The notes: a model not told the origin generated them from the sequence alone. Numbered from the stretch's first letter, positions 51,503-61,666 are shown. The stretch is DNA of 64,000 nt from an uncultured Gemmiger sp. (GCA_944388145.1 CALXHQ010000002.1:1-64000), one strand, 5' to 3'. Translations and numbers: made by a program.

Positions 51503-52245
51503 CTGTGGAACATTTGAGCAAGAGTTTTCCCCGCCGGGACGGCAGCCGGCAGGAAGCGGTGCGGGATGTGAGTTTCCAGCTGGAGCAGGGCGAAACGCTG
51601 GGCATTGTGGGCGGTTCCGGCAGCGGTAAGAGCACACTGGCCCGGTTGGTGACACGGCTGATCGCCCCCGACGCCGGGCGTATTCTGCTGGCAGGGCAGG
51701 ACATCACCCGGCTGAAAGGCCGGCCGCTGCGGCAGGTACAGTGCCGGATGCAGATGGTGTTTCAGTCTCCGGCAGGCTCCTTTGATCCGCGGCAGACGCT
51801 GGTTCATGCCGTGGCCGAGCCCTTGTGCTGCCAGGGGATGCCCCGCCGCCTGGCTGTGGGGCGGGCCCGAAGTTTGCTGGAGCAGTGCGGCCTGCCCGCC
51901 GATCTGGCGGACCGCCGCCCCGGCCAGGTGAGCGGCGGGCAGTGCCAGCGGGCGGCCATTGCCAGAGCGCTGACTATTGGGCCGCGCCTGCTGGTGTGCG
52001 ACGAAGCCACCAGCGCCCTGGATGCAACGGTACAACAGCAGATTTTGGATCTGCTGAGACAGCTGCGCAGCCAATGCGGGCTTGCCTTTTTGTTTATCTG
52101 CCACGATTTGGCGGTGGTGCAGCAGTTCTGCGACCGGGTTTTGGTGCTGCATGGAGGCCGGATGGTGGAGGACGGCCCGGTGGCGGAGGTGCTTGCCCAT
52201 CCCCGGAACGCCTACACCCGGGCGCTGATCGACGCCGCCTGGTGA
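51484..52245 (+). CDS. ABC importer ATPase (NikE/OppF type)
   Basis: A 253-residue ATPase. Walker A is GGSGSGKST, the Q loop is VFQSPAGSFDP, the signature is VSGGQCQRAA, Walker B is LLVCDEATSALD, and the switch His is in ICHD. It is the last gene of the operon, followed by a strong bidirectional terminator. Confidence 0.93.
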   Translation: MSNRLLTVEHLSKSFPRRDGSRQEAVRDVSFQLEQGETLGIVGGSGSGKSTLARLVTRLIAPDAGRILLAGQDITRLKGRPLRQVQCRMQMVFQSPAGSFDPRQTLVHAVAEPLCCQGMPRRLAVGRARSLLEQCGLPADLADRRPGQVSGGQCQRAAIARALTIGPRLLVCDEATSALDATVQQQILDLLRQLRSQCGLAFLFICHDLAVVQQFCDRVLVLHGGRMVEDGPVAEVLAHPRNAYTRALIDAAW

Positions 52246-52326
52246 CGGGCGTCCAGACATTGGGGTCGGCGCGGTTCAAATTTTGGCTGAATCTTCCGGC
52301 GAAACCAGGCCACGAAAAGGCAAAAA

Positions 52327-52391
52327 AACAGGACGGCCGGTCCCTGCCGGCAGGAATATTCCTGCTGTCGGGACCGGCCGTCCTGTTTTAT
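52327..52391. terminator. Bidirectional terminator between the two ABC importers
   Basis: An 18-bp stem, AACAGGACGGCCGGTCCC (52327-52344), pairs with its complement (52370-52387), with an inner CAGGAATATTCCTG palindrome. Plus-strand exit is GTTTTATG. Minus-strand exit is TGTTTTTTTG. Confidence 0.93.
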
Positions 52392-52422
52392 GAAGGATGA
52401 GGATTGAGACAGATTGTTTGCC

Positions 52423-52632
52423 TTAAAAATAGCGGAAGAAGAAGAAATACAACACCGCCGCAAATACCGCGAAAACCACCAGCAAGGCAGGGATAAAAAC
52501 AATCAGCGCAGCCAGAATCATGGCCAGGCGGTCATTCTTTTCCAGCGGGGCCTCCTTCAGCGTCTCTTCAAAACGCTTTTCAGCTTCCTTCTGGTTGGTC
52601 AGAACACGCTTGAGCTTTTTCTGAAAAAACAT
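52423..52632 (-). CDS. Small membrane protein of unknown function
   Basis: 69 residues. A charged helix (KKLKRVLTNQKEAEKRFEETLKE) is followed by a strong double hydrophobic segment (about 36-66) ending FFFFRYF. RBS GGAAG precedes ATG 52632. It lies 50 bases after oppF on the same strand and before the shared terminator, so it is probably the last cistron of the opp operon. I know no family for it. Confidence 0.7.
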   Translation of the reverse strand: MFFQKKLKRVLTNQKEAEKRFEETLKEAPLEKNDRLAMILAALIVFIPALLVVFAVFAAVLYFFFFRYF

Positions 52633-52682
52633 GGCTGGCTTCCTTTCTGGTCATGCCTTCCGGTTGATCTGGCGGGGGCAGA

Positions 52683-53715
52683 TTACTCGATCACTTCGCC
52701 GGTGGGGGCGTTATTCTCGTGCAGCGGGAAATGGCAGGCCACCCAGTGGTCCTTGCCGATTTCACGCCACTCGGGCACCTCGTGCTTGCACTTTTCCTGG
52801 CAGTAACGGCAGCGGGTATGGAACTTGCAGCCCTCCGGCGGATTGACCGGGCTGGGGATATCGCCCTCCAGCAGGATGCGCTCACGGCCGCCGTTATTTT
52901 CCTCAGTGGTGGGGATGGCGGAGAGCAGCGCCTCGGTGTAGGGATGCAGTGTGTCGCTGAACAGATCCTCGGCGTTGGCCAGCTCCACCAGATTGCCCAG
53001 GTACATGACGGCGATGCGGTCGCTGATATACTTGACCACGCTCAGGTCATGGGTGATGAACAGGTAAGTCAGGCCCGCCTTCTTTTTCAGGTCGGACAGC
53101 AGGTTCAAAATCTGGGACTGGATGGACACGTCCAGGGCCGAGACCGCCTCGTCACAGACAACAAACTTGGGGCGCAGCGCCAGGCTGCGGGCAATGCCGA
53201 TACGCTGCCGCTGGCCGCCGGAGAACTGGTGGGGGTAGCGGTTGAACATATAGGTGTCCAGACCGCAGTCCTGCATGACCTGGAAGATGTACTCCTTCAT
53301 GGCGGGGTCGTTCTTCTTGAAGATCTTGTGGGAGGTCAGACCCTCACCGATGATCTGACCCACCGTCATGCGGGGGTTCAGGGAGGAATACGGATCCTGG
53401 AAGATCAGCTGCAAATCCTTGCGCAGCACACGCATCTGTTCCGGGGTCTGCTTTTTCAGGTCAATGGCCTGGCCGTCCTTGTGGTAGATGATATCGCCAT
53501 GGGTCTGGGGATACAGCTGCAGGATGGTACGGCCCAGGGTGGACTTGCCGCAGCCGGACTCGCCGACCAGGCCCAGCGTCTCGCCCTCGTAGATGTCCAG
53601 GGTGACGCCGTCATTGGCGCGCACATAGCGCTGCTTTTCCCGGATTTTGGTCTTTTTCACCGGAAAGTACTGCTTCACATCGCGGACTTCCAGAAGTACT
53701 TTGCGGTTATTGTTC

Positions 53716-53726
<11 letters not shown>
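52683..53726 (-). CDS. oppF: Oligopeptide importer ATPase OppF
   Basis: A 347-residue ATPase. Walker A is GESGCGKST, the Q loop is IFQDPYSSLNPRMTVG, the signature is FSGGQRQRIGIARSLAL, Walker B is FVVCDEAVSALD, and the switch His is in ITHDLS. The C-terminal oligo_HPY domain carries clustered Cys (CKFHTRCRYCQEKC), as seen in Dpp/Opp ATPases that bind an iron-sulphur cluster. It overlaps oppD by 11 bases. Confidence 0.95.
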
Positions 53727-54711
<985 letters not shown>

Positions 54712-54718
54712 ACGTCAA

Positions 54719-56539
54719 TCACCTCTCCTTCGATTTCGGGTCAATGGCATCGCGCAGGCCGTCACCCACACAGTTGATGCTGATGGTGCAGATGCCGAAC
54801 GCGATGGACGGGAACAGCCAGCGCCACCAGTAGTTCTCGATGACCTGACCATTCTGCGCACCGTTGAGCATGTTGCCCCAGGTGGCGTTGGGCTCGGTGA
54901 CACCGAAGCCGATGAAGGACAGGGAGGACTCGGTCAGCATGCAGGTGGCGAAGTCCAGCGTGGCATTGACAATGATGACGGTGATGATGTTGGGCAGGAT
55001 GTGCCGCAGGATAATGCCGAACTCCTTGACGCCCAGCGCCTTGGCGGCGGTGACAAACTCCTGCTCACGCTCGGCCAGCACGCTGCCGCGGACCAGGCGG
55101 GCAATGCCGGGCCAGGACAGCAGGCCCAGAATGAACATGATCAGGATGATCTTTTGCGTCTGGTCAATGCTGTTGCCCAGGATACTGGACAAAATGATAC
55201 AGAACGGAAGGAACGGGATGGAGGAGACGATCTCGGTCAGGCGCATCATCAGGTTGTCCACCTTGCCGCCCTTGTAGCCGGAGATGCCGCCCACCAGAAC
55301 GCCGATGACGGTGGAGATGATGACCGCGATAAAGCCGACGGTCATGGTCATGCGGCCGCCCACCAGCAGGCGGCGGAACAAATCGCGGCCCAGCTGGTCG
55401 GTGCCCATCAGGTAGCCGTCCAGGCCCCAGCCCTCGGCATGGCCGTTCTCATCGATGGCGTAGCTGCCGTAGTAGCCGGCCGAGATGGTGGTCACAGCGC
55501 TGTCAAAGGAGGGAGCATCGCACTGGTTGAAGTTGTCGTTGCCCCAGGTGTAGACGGTGCCGTCATCCAGGATGGCGGTGTAGTGGTAACGGCCGCCTTC
55601 GATGTCGGTGACATGGCCCTGGATCTCCTCGGGCACGTCCATGGACCCGTTGACGTTGTTGCCCCAGGTGTAGACGCGGCCGTCGCTGGTCAGCGCCGCG
55701 GCGCTCTCGTCAGACAGGGCGATATCGATCGTGTTGCCCTGGATTTCCTCCGGCACGTTGGTGTAGGAGGAAGCCTTGTTGGACAGGGGGACCACCTCGC
55801 CGTCGTTGGTCAGCGCGATGACGATGTTGGTGTTGTCCTCAAACTGGGCAATGTTGCCCTGCACCCCTTCGGGGAAGTAGATGTTCAGCAGATAGGCGCT
55901 GCCCCAGTTGTACAGGCGGCCCGACTCGGTCAATGCCAGCGAGAACTGGTACCCGGCCGAGATCTGCTTGATGGGCGAGGTGTTCATCTTCAGCTCGATG
56001 GGCAGGCTGGCCAAACCCATACGGTCATTGCCCCAGGTGAAGATCTCGTTGTCCTCGTTGACGGCGACCACATGGTCCAGGCCGGCCGAAATCATGGTCA
56101 GCTTGCCCATCTCATCGCTGGAGGGGATGTTCTTCAGCTTCTCGGTGGGGAAGGTGCCCCACTCGTAAACGTTGCCGTCGTTGTCAATACCAACGGAGAA
56201 GGTACTGCCGGAGGAGATCGCCTTGGCGTTGTTCTTCAGGCCGTCGGGAATCTTCAGCATGCCAAAACCGGGGGCCACGTTGGCCTGGGTGACATCCTGA
56301 TAGTTGAGTTCAATCGGGAAGAAGAACGGCAGGATCATGCAGCACAGGAAGACGACGATGAATGCGCAAAGGCCGATCATCGCGATCTTGTCGCGGATGA
56401 AGCTGCCCACCACCATGCGCATGGGGCTTTGCATCAGCTCCTCATCCTGCTCCTGCTGGGGCATACCGCCCATCACCATGCGCTCGGCCGCTGCGGCGGC
56501 GGTGGATTTCCTGCCGGCGTCTTTCTTTTTCTTTGCCAT
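54719..56539 (-). CDS. oppC: OppC-type ABC permease with inserted RCC1-like seven-bladed propeller
   Basis: 606 residues, about twice the usual OppC. The order is a cytosolic Lys/Ala start, then TM1 (about 51-74), then residues 91-377 as seven RCC1-like repeats beginning near 107, 148, 191, 230, 270, 310 and 349. Each is about 40 residues with the pattern I-S-A-G-x-x-x-S-x-A-[IL]-x-x-[DN]-G-x-[VL]-Y-x-W-G (e.g. ISAGLDHVVAV, ALTSDGRVYTWGNN, AILDDGTVYTWGND). Repeat 4 is degenerate. Canonical OppC resumes at GTDQLGRDLFRRLL (379), with five more helices and the EAA loop AAKALGVKEFGIILRHILPN. The frame is continuous and the flanks are canonical, so this is an insertion, not a broken fusion. The propeller should sit outside the membrane beside the binding protein. 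Confidence 0.93.
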   Translation of the reverse strand: MAKKKKDAGRKSTAAAAAERMVMGGMPQQEQDEELMQSPMRMVVGSFIRDKIAMIGLCAFIVVFLCCMILPFFFPIELNYQDVTQANVAPGFGMLKIPDGLKNNAKAISSGSTFSVGIDNDGNVYEWGTFPTEKLKNIPSSDEMGKLTMISAGLDHVVAVNEDNEIFTWGNDRMGLASLPIELKMNTSPIKQISAGYQFSLALTESGRLYNWGSAYLLNIYFPEGVQGNIAQFEDNTNIVIALTNDGEVVPLSNKASSYTNVPEEIQGNTIDIALSDESAAALTSDGRVYTWGNNVNGSMDVPEEIQGHVTDIEGGRYHYTAILDDGTVYTWGNDNFNQCDAPSFDSAVTTISAGYYGSYAIDENGHAEGWGLDGYLMGTDQLGRDLFRRLLVGGRMTMTVGFIAVIISTVIGVLVGGISGYKGGKVDNLMMRLTEIVSSIPFLPFCIILSSILGNSIDQTQKIILIMFILGLLSWPGIARLVRGSVLAEREQEFVTAAKALGVKEFGIILRHILPNIITVIIVNATLDFATCMLTESSLSFIGFGVTEPNATWGNMLNGAQNGQVIENYWWRWLFPSIAFGICTISINCVGDGLRDAIDPKSKER

Positions 56540-56553
56540 AGTCAGGAACCTCC

Positions 56554-57546
56554 TTAGTTTTCAAGCCGGACCCGCGGGTCGACGATGGTGTAGGCGATGT
56601 CCATGATGACATTGCCGGCCAAAGACAGAATGACGTAGAACATCTGCAGCGTCAGAACCAGCGCAAAGTCGCGCTGCATCAGCGAGTCGATCAGCATTTT
56701 GCCAAGGCCGTTCCACAGGAAGACGCTCTCGATGACGATGGAGCCGCCGAACAGAGAGACCACCCAGGCCGTGGCAATCGTGACGATGGGGATCAGGGCA
56801 TTGCGGAAGGCATGGACGTAGATGACCGTCTTTTCCTTCAGGCCCTTGGCCCGCGCCGTCTTGATATAATCCATGCGCAGCACGTCGATCATCTCGGCGC
56901 GGACATAGCGGGTGATGCTGCCGATACCCGAGATGGACATGACGATGACAGGCAGCGCCATGTGCCACAGCGTATCCAGCACAAATGCCATTCCGGTGCC
57001 CGTAAAGCCCGGGCTGCGGATACCGCTGATGGGGAAGATCGGGATCTTGACCGCGAAGGCGAAGATGAACAGCAGCGCGATGATGAAGCTGGGCAAACTG
57101 TAACCCACAATCGTGATAACCTGCACAAACTTGTCAAAGACAGTGTTCTTGTGCACGGCGGTTGCAATGCCCAGCGGGATCGAGATGGCAAACACCACGA
57201 TCATAGAGGCAGCGTTGAGCATCACGGTGTTGAGCATCGGGGTGCCGATGACCTGGATAACCTGCTGCTTGTACTGGGTAGAATAGCCAAAATTGCCGGT
57301 GAGCATGTTGCCGATCCAGATCAGATACTGGATCACCAGGGGCTTGTCCAGGCCAAGCTGCTGGCGGGTGCGGTTATACAGCTCAAGATAATCGTCCGGC
57401 CGCATATTGTTCTTCGAGTCGCCCAGCATCATGGTGACAGGATCACCGGGCATGGACTTGTAGATGAAGAACATCAAGATTGAGATGATAAAGAATACGA
57501 AAACGATATAGACAAGACGTCGGATCAGGTACCTGCCTTTGCCCAT
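56554..57546 (-). CDS. oppB: Oligopeptide importer permease OppB
   Basis: A 330-residue permease of normal length. TM1 is YIVFVFFIISILMFFIYKSMPGDPV. LGLDKPLVIQYLIWIGNMLTGNFG is the usual extracytoplasmic loop. The EAA loop is RAKGLKEKTVIYVHAFRNAL, and the end is IVDPRVR. It follows a readthrough-type terminator after oppA and is 14 bases before the RCC1 permease gene. Confidence 0.94.
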   Translation of the reverse strand: MGKGRYLIRRLVYIVFVFFIISILMFFIYKSMPGDPVTMMLGDSKNNMRPDDYLELYNRTRQQLGLDKPLVIQYLIWIGNMLTGNFGYSTQYKQQVIQVIGTPMLNTVMLNAASMIVVFAISIPLGIATAVHKNTVFDKFVQVITIVGYSLPSFIIALLFIFAFAVKIPIFPISGIRSPGFTGTGMAFVLDTLWHMALPVIVMSISGIGSITRYVRAEMIDVLRMDYIKTARAKGLKEKTVIYVHAFRNALIPIVTIATAWVVSLFGGSIVIESVFLWNGLGKMLIDSLMQRDFALVLTLQMFYVILSLAGNVIMDIAYTIVDPRVRLEN

Positions 57547-57565
57547 TCGGTTTCCCCCCCATTTC

Positions 57566-57607
57566 CTAAAAAAGCCGGCGGCCCCCCGGCAAGAGGGGGA
57601 CCGCCGG
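57566..57607 (-). terminator. Attenuating terminator between oppA and oppB
   Basis: CCGGCGG (57575-57581) pairs with CCGCCGG (57601-57607), with an inner CCCCC/GGGGG stem. Minus-strand exit is GGCTTTTTTAGG. Partial readthrough would keep binding protein in excess over the channel. Confidence 0.85.
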
Positions 57608-57645
57608 AACTAAGAGTTCAATTTTACAGGTTCAAAATGTCGAGA

Positions 57646-59559
57646 TTATTCGGCAACCCAGGCATCCAGGACAGCCAGCTCCCAACCCCAGATGGAAGAA
57701 GGATCCCAGCCCTGCAGCTTGGTGTTGTAGAAGTCGTAGTACTCATCAGAGTACAGGGGGATGTCAGGCATCTTGTCGTTCCAGACCTTGATGTAATCGC
57801 GCCAAGCGGTCAGCCAGGTCTCGGTATCGTCATAGGGGATGCTCTTCAGAGCGTTGGCGGCAGCCTCCAGCTCGGGATCCTTGATCCAGTTGGCGTTGTA
57901 GCCGCTGCCCATGTAATTCTCGTCGCTGGTGTAGTAGTACCAGGGGGAGTTGGCAGTGGCAAAGCCGGTGGCCAGGTTGTACATGTTGTACATCGTGTCG
58001 CCCTGATGATCGATGCAGCTGAACAGGGTGGAAACGTCCATGGTGGTGGGCACCAGCTCCATGCCGGCCTTAGCCATGTTGGTGGGCAGCATGGTGGCCA
58101 GCAGGTCGGAGACGGGGTTGCCCTCGGAGTTGGCCCAGGTGATCTGCAGAGGAACGATCTCGCCGTCCACTTCCTTGTAACGGGTGCCGGTGCCGGAATA
58201 CTCGGAACCGTCAGCGTTCAGGGTCCAGCCGTCCTCTTCCAGCAGCTGCTTGGCAGCGTCGATGTTGACCTCGTAGCTGTTCAGGTTCTCAGTCAGCCAG
58301 TCGATGGAGTCCTGATACTCCCACTGGGCCAGGCCGTAAGCGGCGTTGACAACAGCGCCGTAGCCGCCGGTGTACTGGCGGGCGAACTCGTTGCGGTCCA
58401 GGCAGTAGGCGATGGCCTTGCGGACGTTCGCGCTGTCAGTGGGGAAGATGCTGCAGTCAAACTCCAGCTTGCCGTAACCGTTGCGGTAGTAGGAGCTGTC
58501 AGCAACAGCACCCTCTTCCACCAGGTCAAGGCCGGCATTGATGGTATCGCCGCCGGAGCACTGGAACAGCAGGTCAACAGAACCAGCTTCCAGCTCGTTC
58601 ATCATGGTGTCGCTGGAGACGGTGCGGATGACCAGGTTCTCGATGACGGGCTTGACACCGCGGTAATCGCCGGCGTAGTTGGGGTTGACGGTCAGCACAG
58701 CCTCACGGCTGGAGGTGTCGTAGCTGGTCAGGGTGTAGGGACCGCAGGTCGGGTTGGGATGATAGCGGTAGCCGGTGGCGGGATCGTTGATGGTCTTCTG
58801 CAGCAGCTCGGCGCTGAAGTCGCCGGTGATGCGGGCGCCATCCTCGGTATCCTCAACATCGCAGTCCGGAGCGATCACGCTCATCGGACGGGGTGCCAGG
58901 CTGGCGTAGGTGATGTCGTAGTGGTTGGGCAGCTCCTCAGCGGCGATGGTGACCGAGTAGGTCATATCGTCAACCAGGTGCACACCGGCGAAGGTGTCGC
59001 TCTCACCGGAGGAGTACTCGGGCCAGCCAACCAGAACAGACAGGCCGGTGTTGCTGTAACCGTCCAGGCTGCCCATCTCGTCGCTGTTCTCCAGCAGGGC
59101 GGCAAAGACATAGTCCTTGGCGGTGATGGGGGTGCCGTCGCTCCAGACCAGGCCGTCGTTGATGGTGACGGTGTAGGTCTTGGTGCCATCCTCGTTCTCA
59201 GTCTCCTCGTGGGAAGCAACGACGGTGGGGTCGAACTCAAACTCGCCATCCTTGGTGAAGGCAACTGTGCCGTAGCCGTGGATCAGGCTGTACATGGCGT
59301 AGTTGGTGGCGGCGTTGTTCATGCCGGCATCGTAGAAGTCGTTCTCGACCGGGGTGATGGTGCCGATGACCAGCTGGCCAGTCGGCTCGGTGGGACGGGT
59401 GCTGGTGGTTTCCGCCGTAGCACCGCTCTCCGCAGTCGAAGCCTCAGAGGCTTCGGACGAAGAGGAGTTGTTGGTGACAGCTTCCTGGCCGCCGCAGGCT
59501 GCCAGAGAGACTGCCATCGTCCCCGCCAGCAGCAGGGATGCAATCTGTTTTGCTTTCAC
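57646..59559 (-). CDS. oppA: Oligopeptide-binding lipoprotein OppA
   Basis: A 637-residue family 5 binding protein with lipobox LAACGG (Cys22), a Ser/Glu/Thr linker, then FYDAGMNNAATNY, TVTINDGLVWSDGTPITAKDYVFAALL, NPTCGPYTLTSYD and VRKAIAYCLDR. It is large for the family (about 540), partly due to the linker and an added strand region after 195. The GTG start at 59559 follows AAGGAG by 8 bases. It is the first gene of the opp operon, so it is made most abundantly. Confidence 0.92.
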   Translation of the reverse strand: MKAKQIASLLLAGTMAVSLAACGGQEAVTNNSSSSEASEASTAESGATAETTSTRPTEPTGQLVIGTITPVENDFYDAGMNNAATNYAMYSLIHGYGTVAFTKDGEFEFDPTVVASHEETENEDGTKTYTVTINDGLVWSDGTPITAKDYVFAALLENSDEMGSLDGYSNTGLSVLVGWPEYSSGESDTFAGVHLVDDMTYSVTIAAEELPNHYDITYASLAPRPMSVIAPDCDVEDTEDGARITGDFSAELLQKTINDPATGYRYHPNPTCGPYTLTSYDTSSREAVLTVNPNYAGDYRGVKPVIENLVIRTVSSDTMMNELEAGSVDLLFQCSGGDTINAGLDLVEEGAVADSSYYRNGYGKLEFDCSIFPTDSANVRKAIAYCLDRNEFARQYTGGYGAVVNAAYGLAQWEYQDSIDWLTENLNSYEVNIDAAKQLLEEDGWTLNADGSEYSGTGTRYKEVDGEIVPLQITWANSEGNPVSDLLATMLPTNMAKAGMELVPTTMDVSTLFSCIDHQGDTMYNMYNLATGFATANSPWYYYTSDENYMGSGYNANWIKDPELEAAANALKSIPYDDTETWLTAWRDYIKVWNDKMPDIPLYSDEYYDFYNTKLQGWDPSSIWGWELAVLDAWVAE

Positions 59560-59624
59560 GTGTGTGTCTCCTTCCTCATAAATGCTATCTAAACATTTTC
59601 TTTGCCGCCGACCTGTTCTTTTTA

Positions 59625-59728
59625 CACAAACAAGTTCCAGTACCTGTTTGTGAGTGAAAACCATGTCAAAACGGTGACAGAAATATGAATAGCTTATATA
59701 TTCTAGCAAGAACCTGTTAAAACGTCAA
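59625..59728 (-). promoter_or_regulatory. opp operon promoter, leader operator and leader hairpin
   Basis: Minus strand TTGACG (59723-59728), 17 bases, TAGAAT (59700-59705). About 14-29 bases after the start site lies the palindrome TGTCAAAACGGTGACA (59664-59679), a candidate operator. Further on, CACAAACA (59625-59632) pairs with TGTTTGTG (59645-59652) to form a leader hairpin. The regulator is unknown. Confidence 0.75.
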
Positions 59729-59740
59729 GGTTTTTTCGGA

Positions 59741-59770
59741 AAGGCTGAAAGAATATACAAAATCAGCCTT
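59741..59770 (-). terminator. Possible terminator of the oligoendopeptidase gene
   Basis: AAGGCTGA (59741-59748) pairs with TCAGCCTT (59763-59770). The T-run after it on the minus strand is short, so readthrough into opp is possible. Confidence 0.4.
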
Positions 59771-59854
59771 CAAAATTCAGCAACATTCACCACAAAGTTC
59801 AGGAATTTTCACAATCCTGTACGCTGTGTAAAAACAGGCATGCCACAGCCGGCC

Positions 59855-61558
59855 TTACCGGATGCCGGTCAGGTCGAAATTGTCCAGCCAGGTGCTGGCC
59901 GCCTGGCAGACGGTGCGCAGGCAATCCTCCTCAAAGGGGCTTTCCAGGCCGGCGTTTTTCAGCAGTTCGGTGAACACTCTGGTGCCGCCCTGCCGGGTAT
60001 AAGCCATATAGTGGGCCCAGGCGTCCTTGGGGTCCTTCTGGATCATGGCCCAGAACTCCAGCGAGACGGTCTGCGCCAGGCAGTAATCAATATAATAGAA
60101 GGGGCTGGAATAGATGTGGTGCTTCTGCTGCCAGCTCTCGCCGTCGCCGTAGAAGGGAATCTCGCCATCCAGCCGCAGCCAGGGCATATAGATGCCCAGC
60201 AGGCGCTTCCACTCGGCATGGCGCTGGGCGGGGGTCAGGTCGGGCTTCTCATAGGCAATGTGCTGGAAGTGGTCCACCGCGGTGCCATAGGGGATGAAGG
60301 TCAGCGCCGATGCCAGATGGCTGTACCGGAACTTGGCCGCATCGGCGCCGAAGAAGTCCTCCGCCCAGGGCCAGGCGAAGAATTCCATCGACATCGAGTG
60401 ACACTCGCAGGCCTCCATGGTGGGCCAGGTATACTCCATGGGGACGCGGTCGCGGTTCATCCAGGCAGCAAAGGCATGGCCGGCCTCGTGGGTGACCACC
60501 TCCACATCGCCCTGGGTGCCGTTGAAGTTGGCAAAGATGAAGGGCACGTTGTAGTCAGGCAGCGAGGTGCAGTAGCCGCCGTCCTCCTTGCCGGGGGTGG
60601 ACAGCACATCCAGCAGCTTGCCGTCCAACATGGTGCGGAAAAACTCGCTGGTCTCGGGGGAAAGTTCATCATAGAACTTTTTGCCTGTGGCCAGGATGTC
60701 GTCGGCGGTGCCCACCGGGCGGGGGTTGCCGGAGCGGAACATCAGCGCCTCATCGGCATAGCTCAGGGGGTAGGCAACGCCCAGCCGCTCAGCCTGGGCG
60801 CGGCGGATGCGGTCGGCCACCGGCACCAGGTACTTGACCACTGCGGCGCGGAACTTTTCAATGTCCGCCTTGGTGTAGCAGTTGCGCTGCATACGGTAGT
60901 AGCCCAGGGTTGTGTAGCCCTCATAGCCCAGCTTTTTGCCCATGGCATCCCGCAGGTGGACCAGCTTGTCATAGATCTCGTCCATTTTGGGCTGGTTCTG
61001 CTTGAACCAGCGGCCCTCGGCCTTCCAGGCTTCCAGGCGGCGGGCATCGTCGGCACAGGTCTTGTAGGGGGACAGCTGGCTCAGGGTATAGACGCCGCCC
61101 TCAAAGGGGATCTGGGCGCTGGCCAGCAGCTTCTCGTATTCCTGGGCCAGGTCGTTCTCCTGCTGCATTTCGGGAACGATCTCGGGCGAGAACGCCTTGC
61201 GGGCAATCTCGGCGTTTGTGAACATCAGGTCACCGTACTCAGCGGCAAAGTCGGCACGGTAGGGGCTTTCCAACATGGCGGCAGTGAAAGCGTCGCCGCA
61301 GGTCTGGATCTCGGGAGCCGCGGCGTTCCAGAACTTTTTCTCCTCATTGTAAAAGGCATCGCGGGTGTCGATGCTGTGGCGGATGCTGGCCAGGGTAGCC
61401 TGGGTCTGGATATGCTTTTCCAGCTCTTCCTTGTCCAGGAAGGCGGCGCGGGCATCGGCATAGCTGCCGGCGGCGCGCAGGCGGGCGGTGATGGCGTTGT
61501 ACTCTGCTTTCAGGGCGTCCAGGTCGGGGCGCTGGTAGGGCATTTCGGCAAAGGTCAT
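59855..61558 (-). CDS. pepF: M3-family oligoendopeptidase (PepF type)
   Basis: A 567-residue cytosolic zinc metallopeptidase. It has a mostly helical N-terminal half and the zinc motif THEAGHAFA with a downstream Glu region (PTMEACECHSMSMEFF). The C-terminal FYYIDYCLAQTVSLEFWAM is typical of M3 oligoendopeptidases. It cleaves imported oligopeptides, and its position directly upstream of the opp operon suggests linked peptide uptake and digestion. ATG 61558 has GGAG upstream. Confidence 0.93.
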   Translation of the reverse strand: MTFAEMPYQRPDLDALKAEYNAITARLRAAGSYADARAAFLDKEELEKHIQTQATLASIRHSIDTRDAFYNEEKKFWNAAAPEIQTCGDAFTAAMLESPYRADFAAEYGDLMFTNAEIARKAFSPEIVPEMQQENDLAQEYEKLLASAQIPFEGGVYTLSQLSPYKTCADDARRLEAWKAEGRWFKQNQPKMDEIYDKLVHLRDAMGKKLGYEGYTTLGYYRMQRNCYTKADIEKFRAAVVKYLVPVADRIRRAQAERLGVAYPLSYADEALMFRSGNPRPVGTADDILATGKKFYDELSPETSEFFRTMLDGKLLDVLSTPGKEDGGYCTSLPDYNVPFIFANFNGTQGDVEVVTHEAGHAFAAWMNRDRVPMEYTWPTMEACECHSMSMEFFAWPWAEDFFGADAAKFRYSHLASALTFIPYGTAVDHFQHIAYEKPDLTPAQRHAEWKRLLGIYMPWLRLDGEIPFYGDGESWQQKHHIYSSPFYYIDYCLAQTVSLEFWAMIQKDPKDAWAHYMAYTRQGGTRVFTELLKNAGLESPFEEDCLRTVCQAASTWLDNFDLTGIR

Positions 61559-61648
61559 GGCAATTTCTCCTCTTCGCGGTAAATTCAGCAGCCGGACGGC
61601 CGGGCAGGCACGGCCCGGAGGCCGGGCGGCGGCTTTTTGACTGTCTGC

Positions 61649-61657
61649 ATTATACCA
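61649..61657 (-). promoter_or_regulatory. Extended -10 promoter of the oligoendopeptidase gene
   Basis: Minus strand TGGTATAAT. The -35 is weak. Confidence 0.6.
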
Positions 61658-61666
61658 CACAGGGCA

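Noticed and set aside
50690-52245. The two ATPases as a duplicated or broken single gene
   Set aside because: Each has complete Walker, signature and switch motifs and they diverge, as expected for a NikD/NikE-type pair.
54719-56539. The RCC1-permease as a frameshift or assembly fusion of two genes
   Set aside because: OppC homology continues on both sides of the insert in one frame, the insert boundaries fall in the external loop, and neighbouring genes are correctly spaced.
57637-59592. A 651-codon open frame on the plus strand
   Set aside because: It is antisense to oppA. The Val/Gly-rich translation mirrors codon bias and lacks an RBS.
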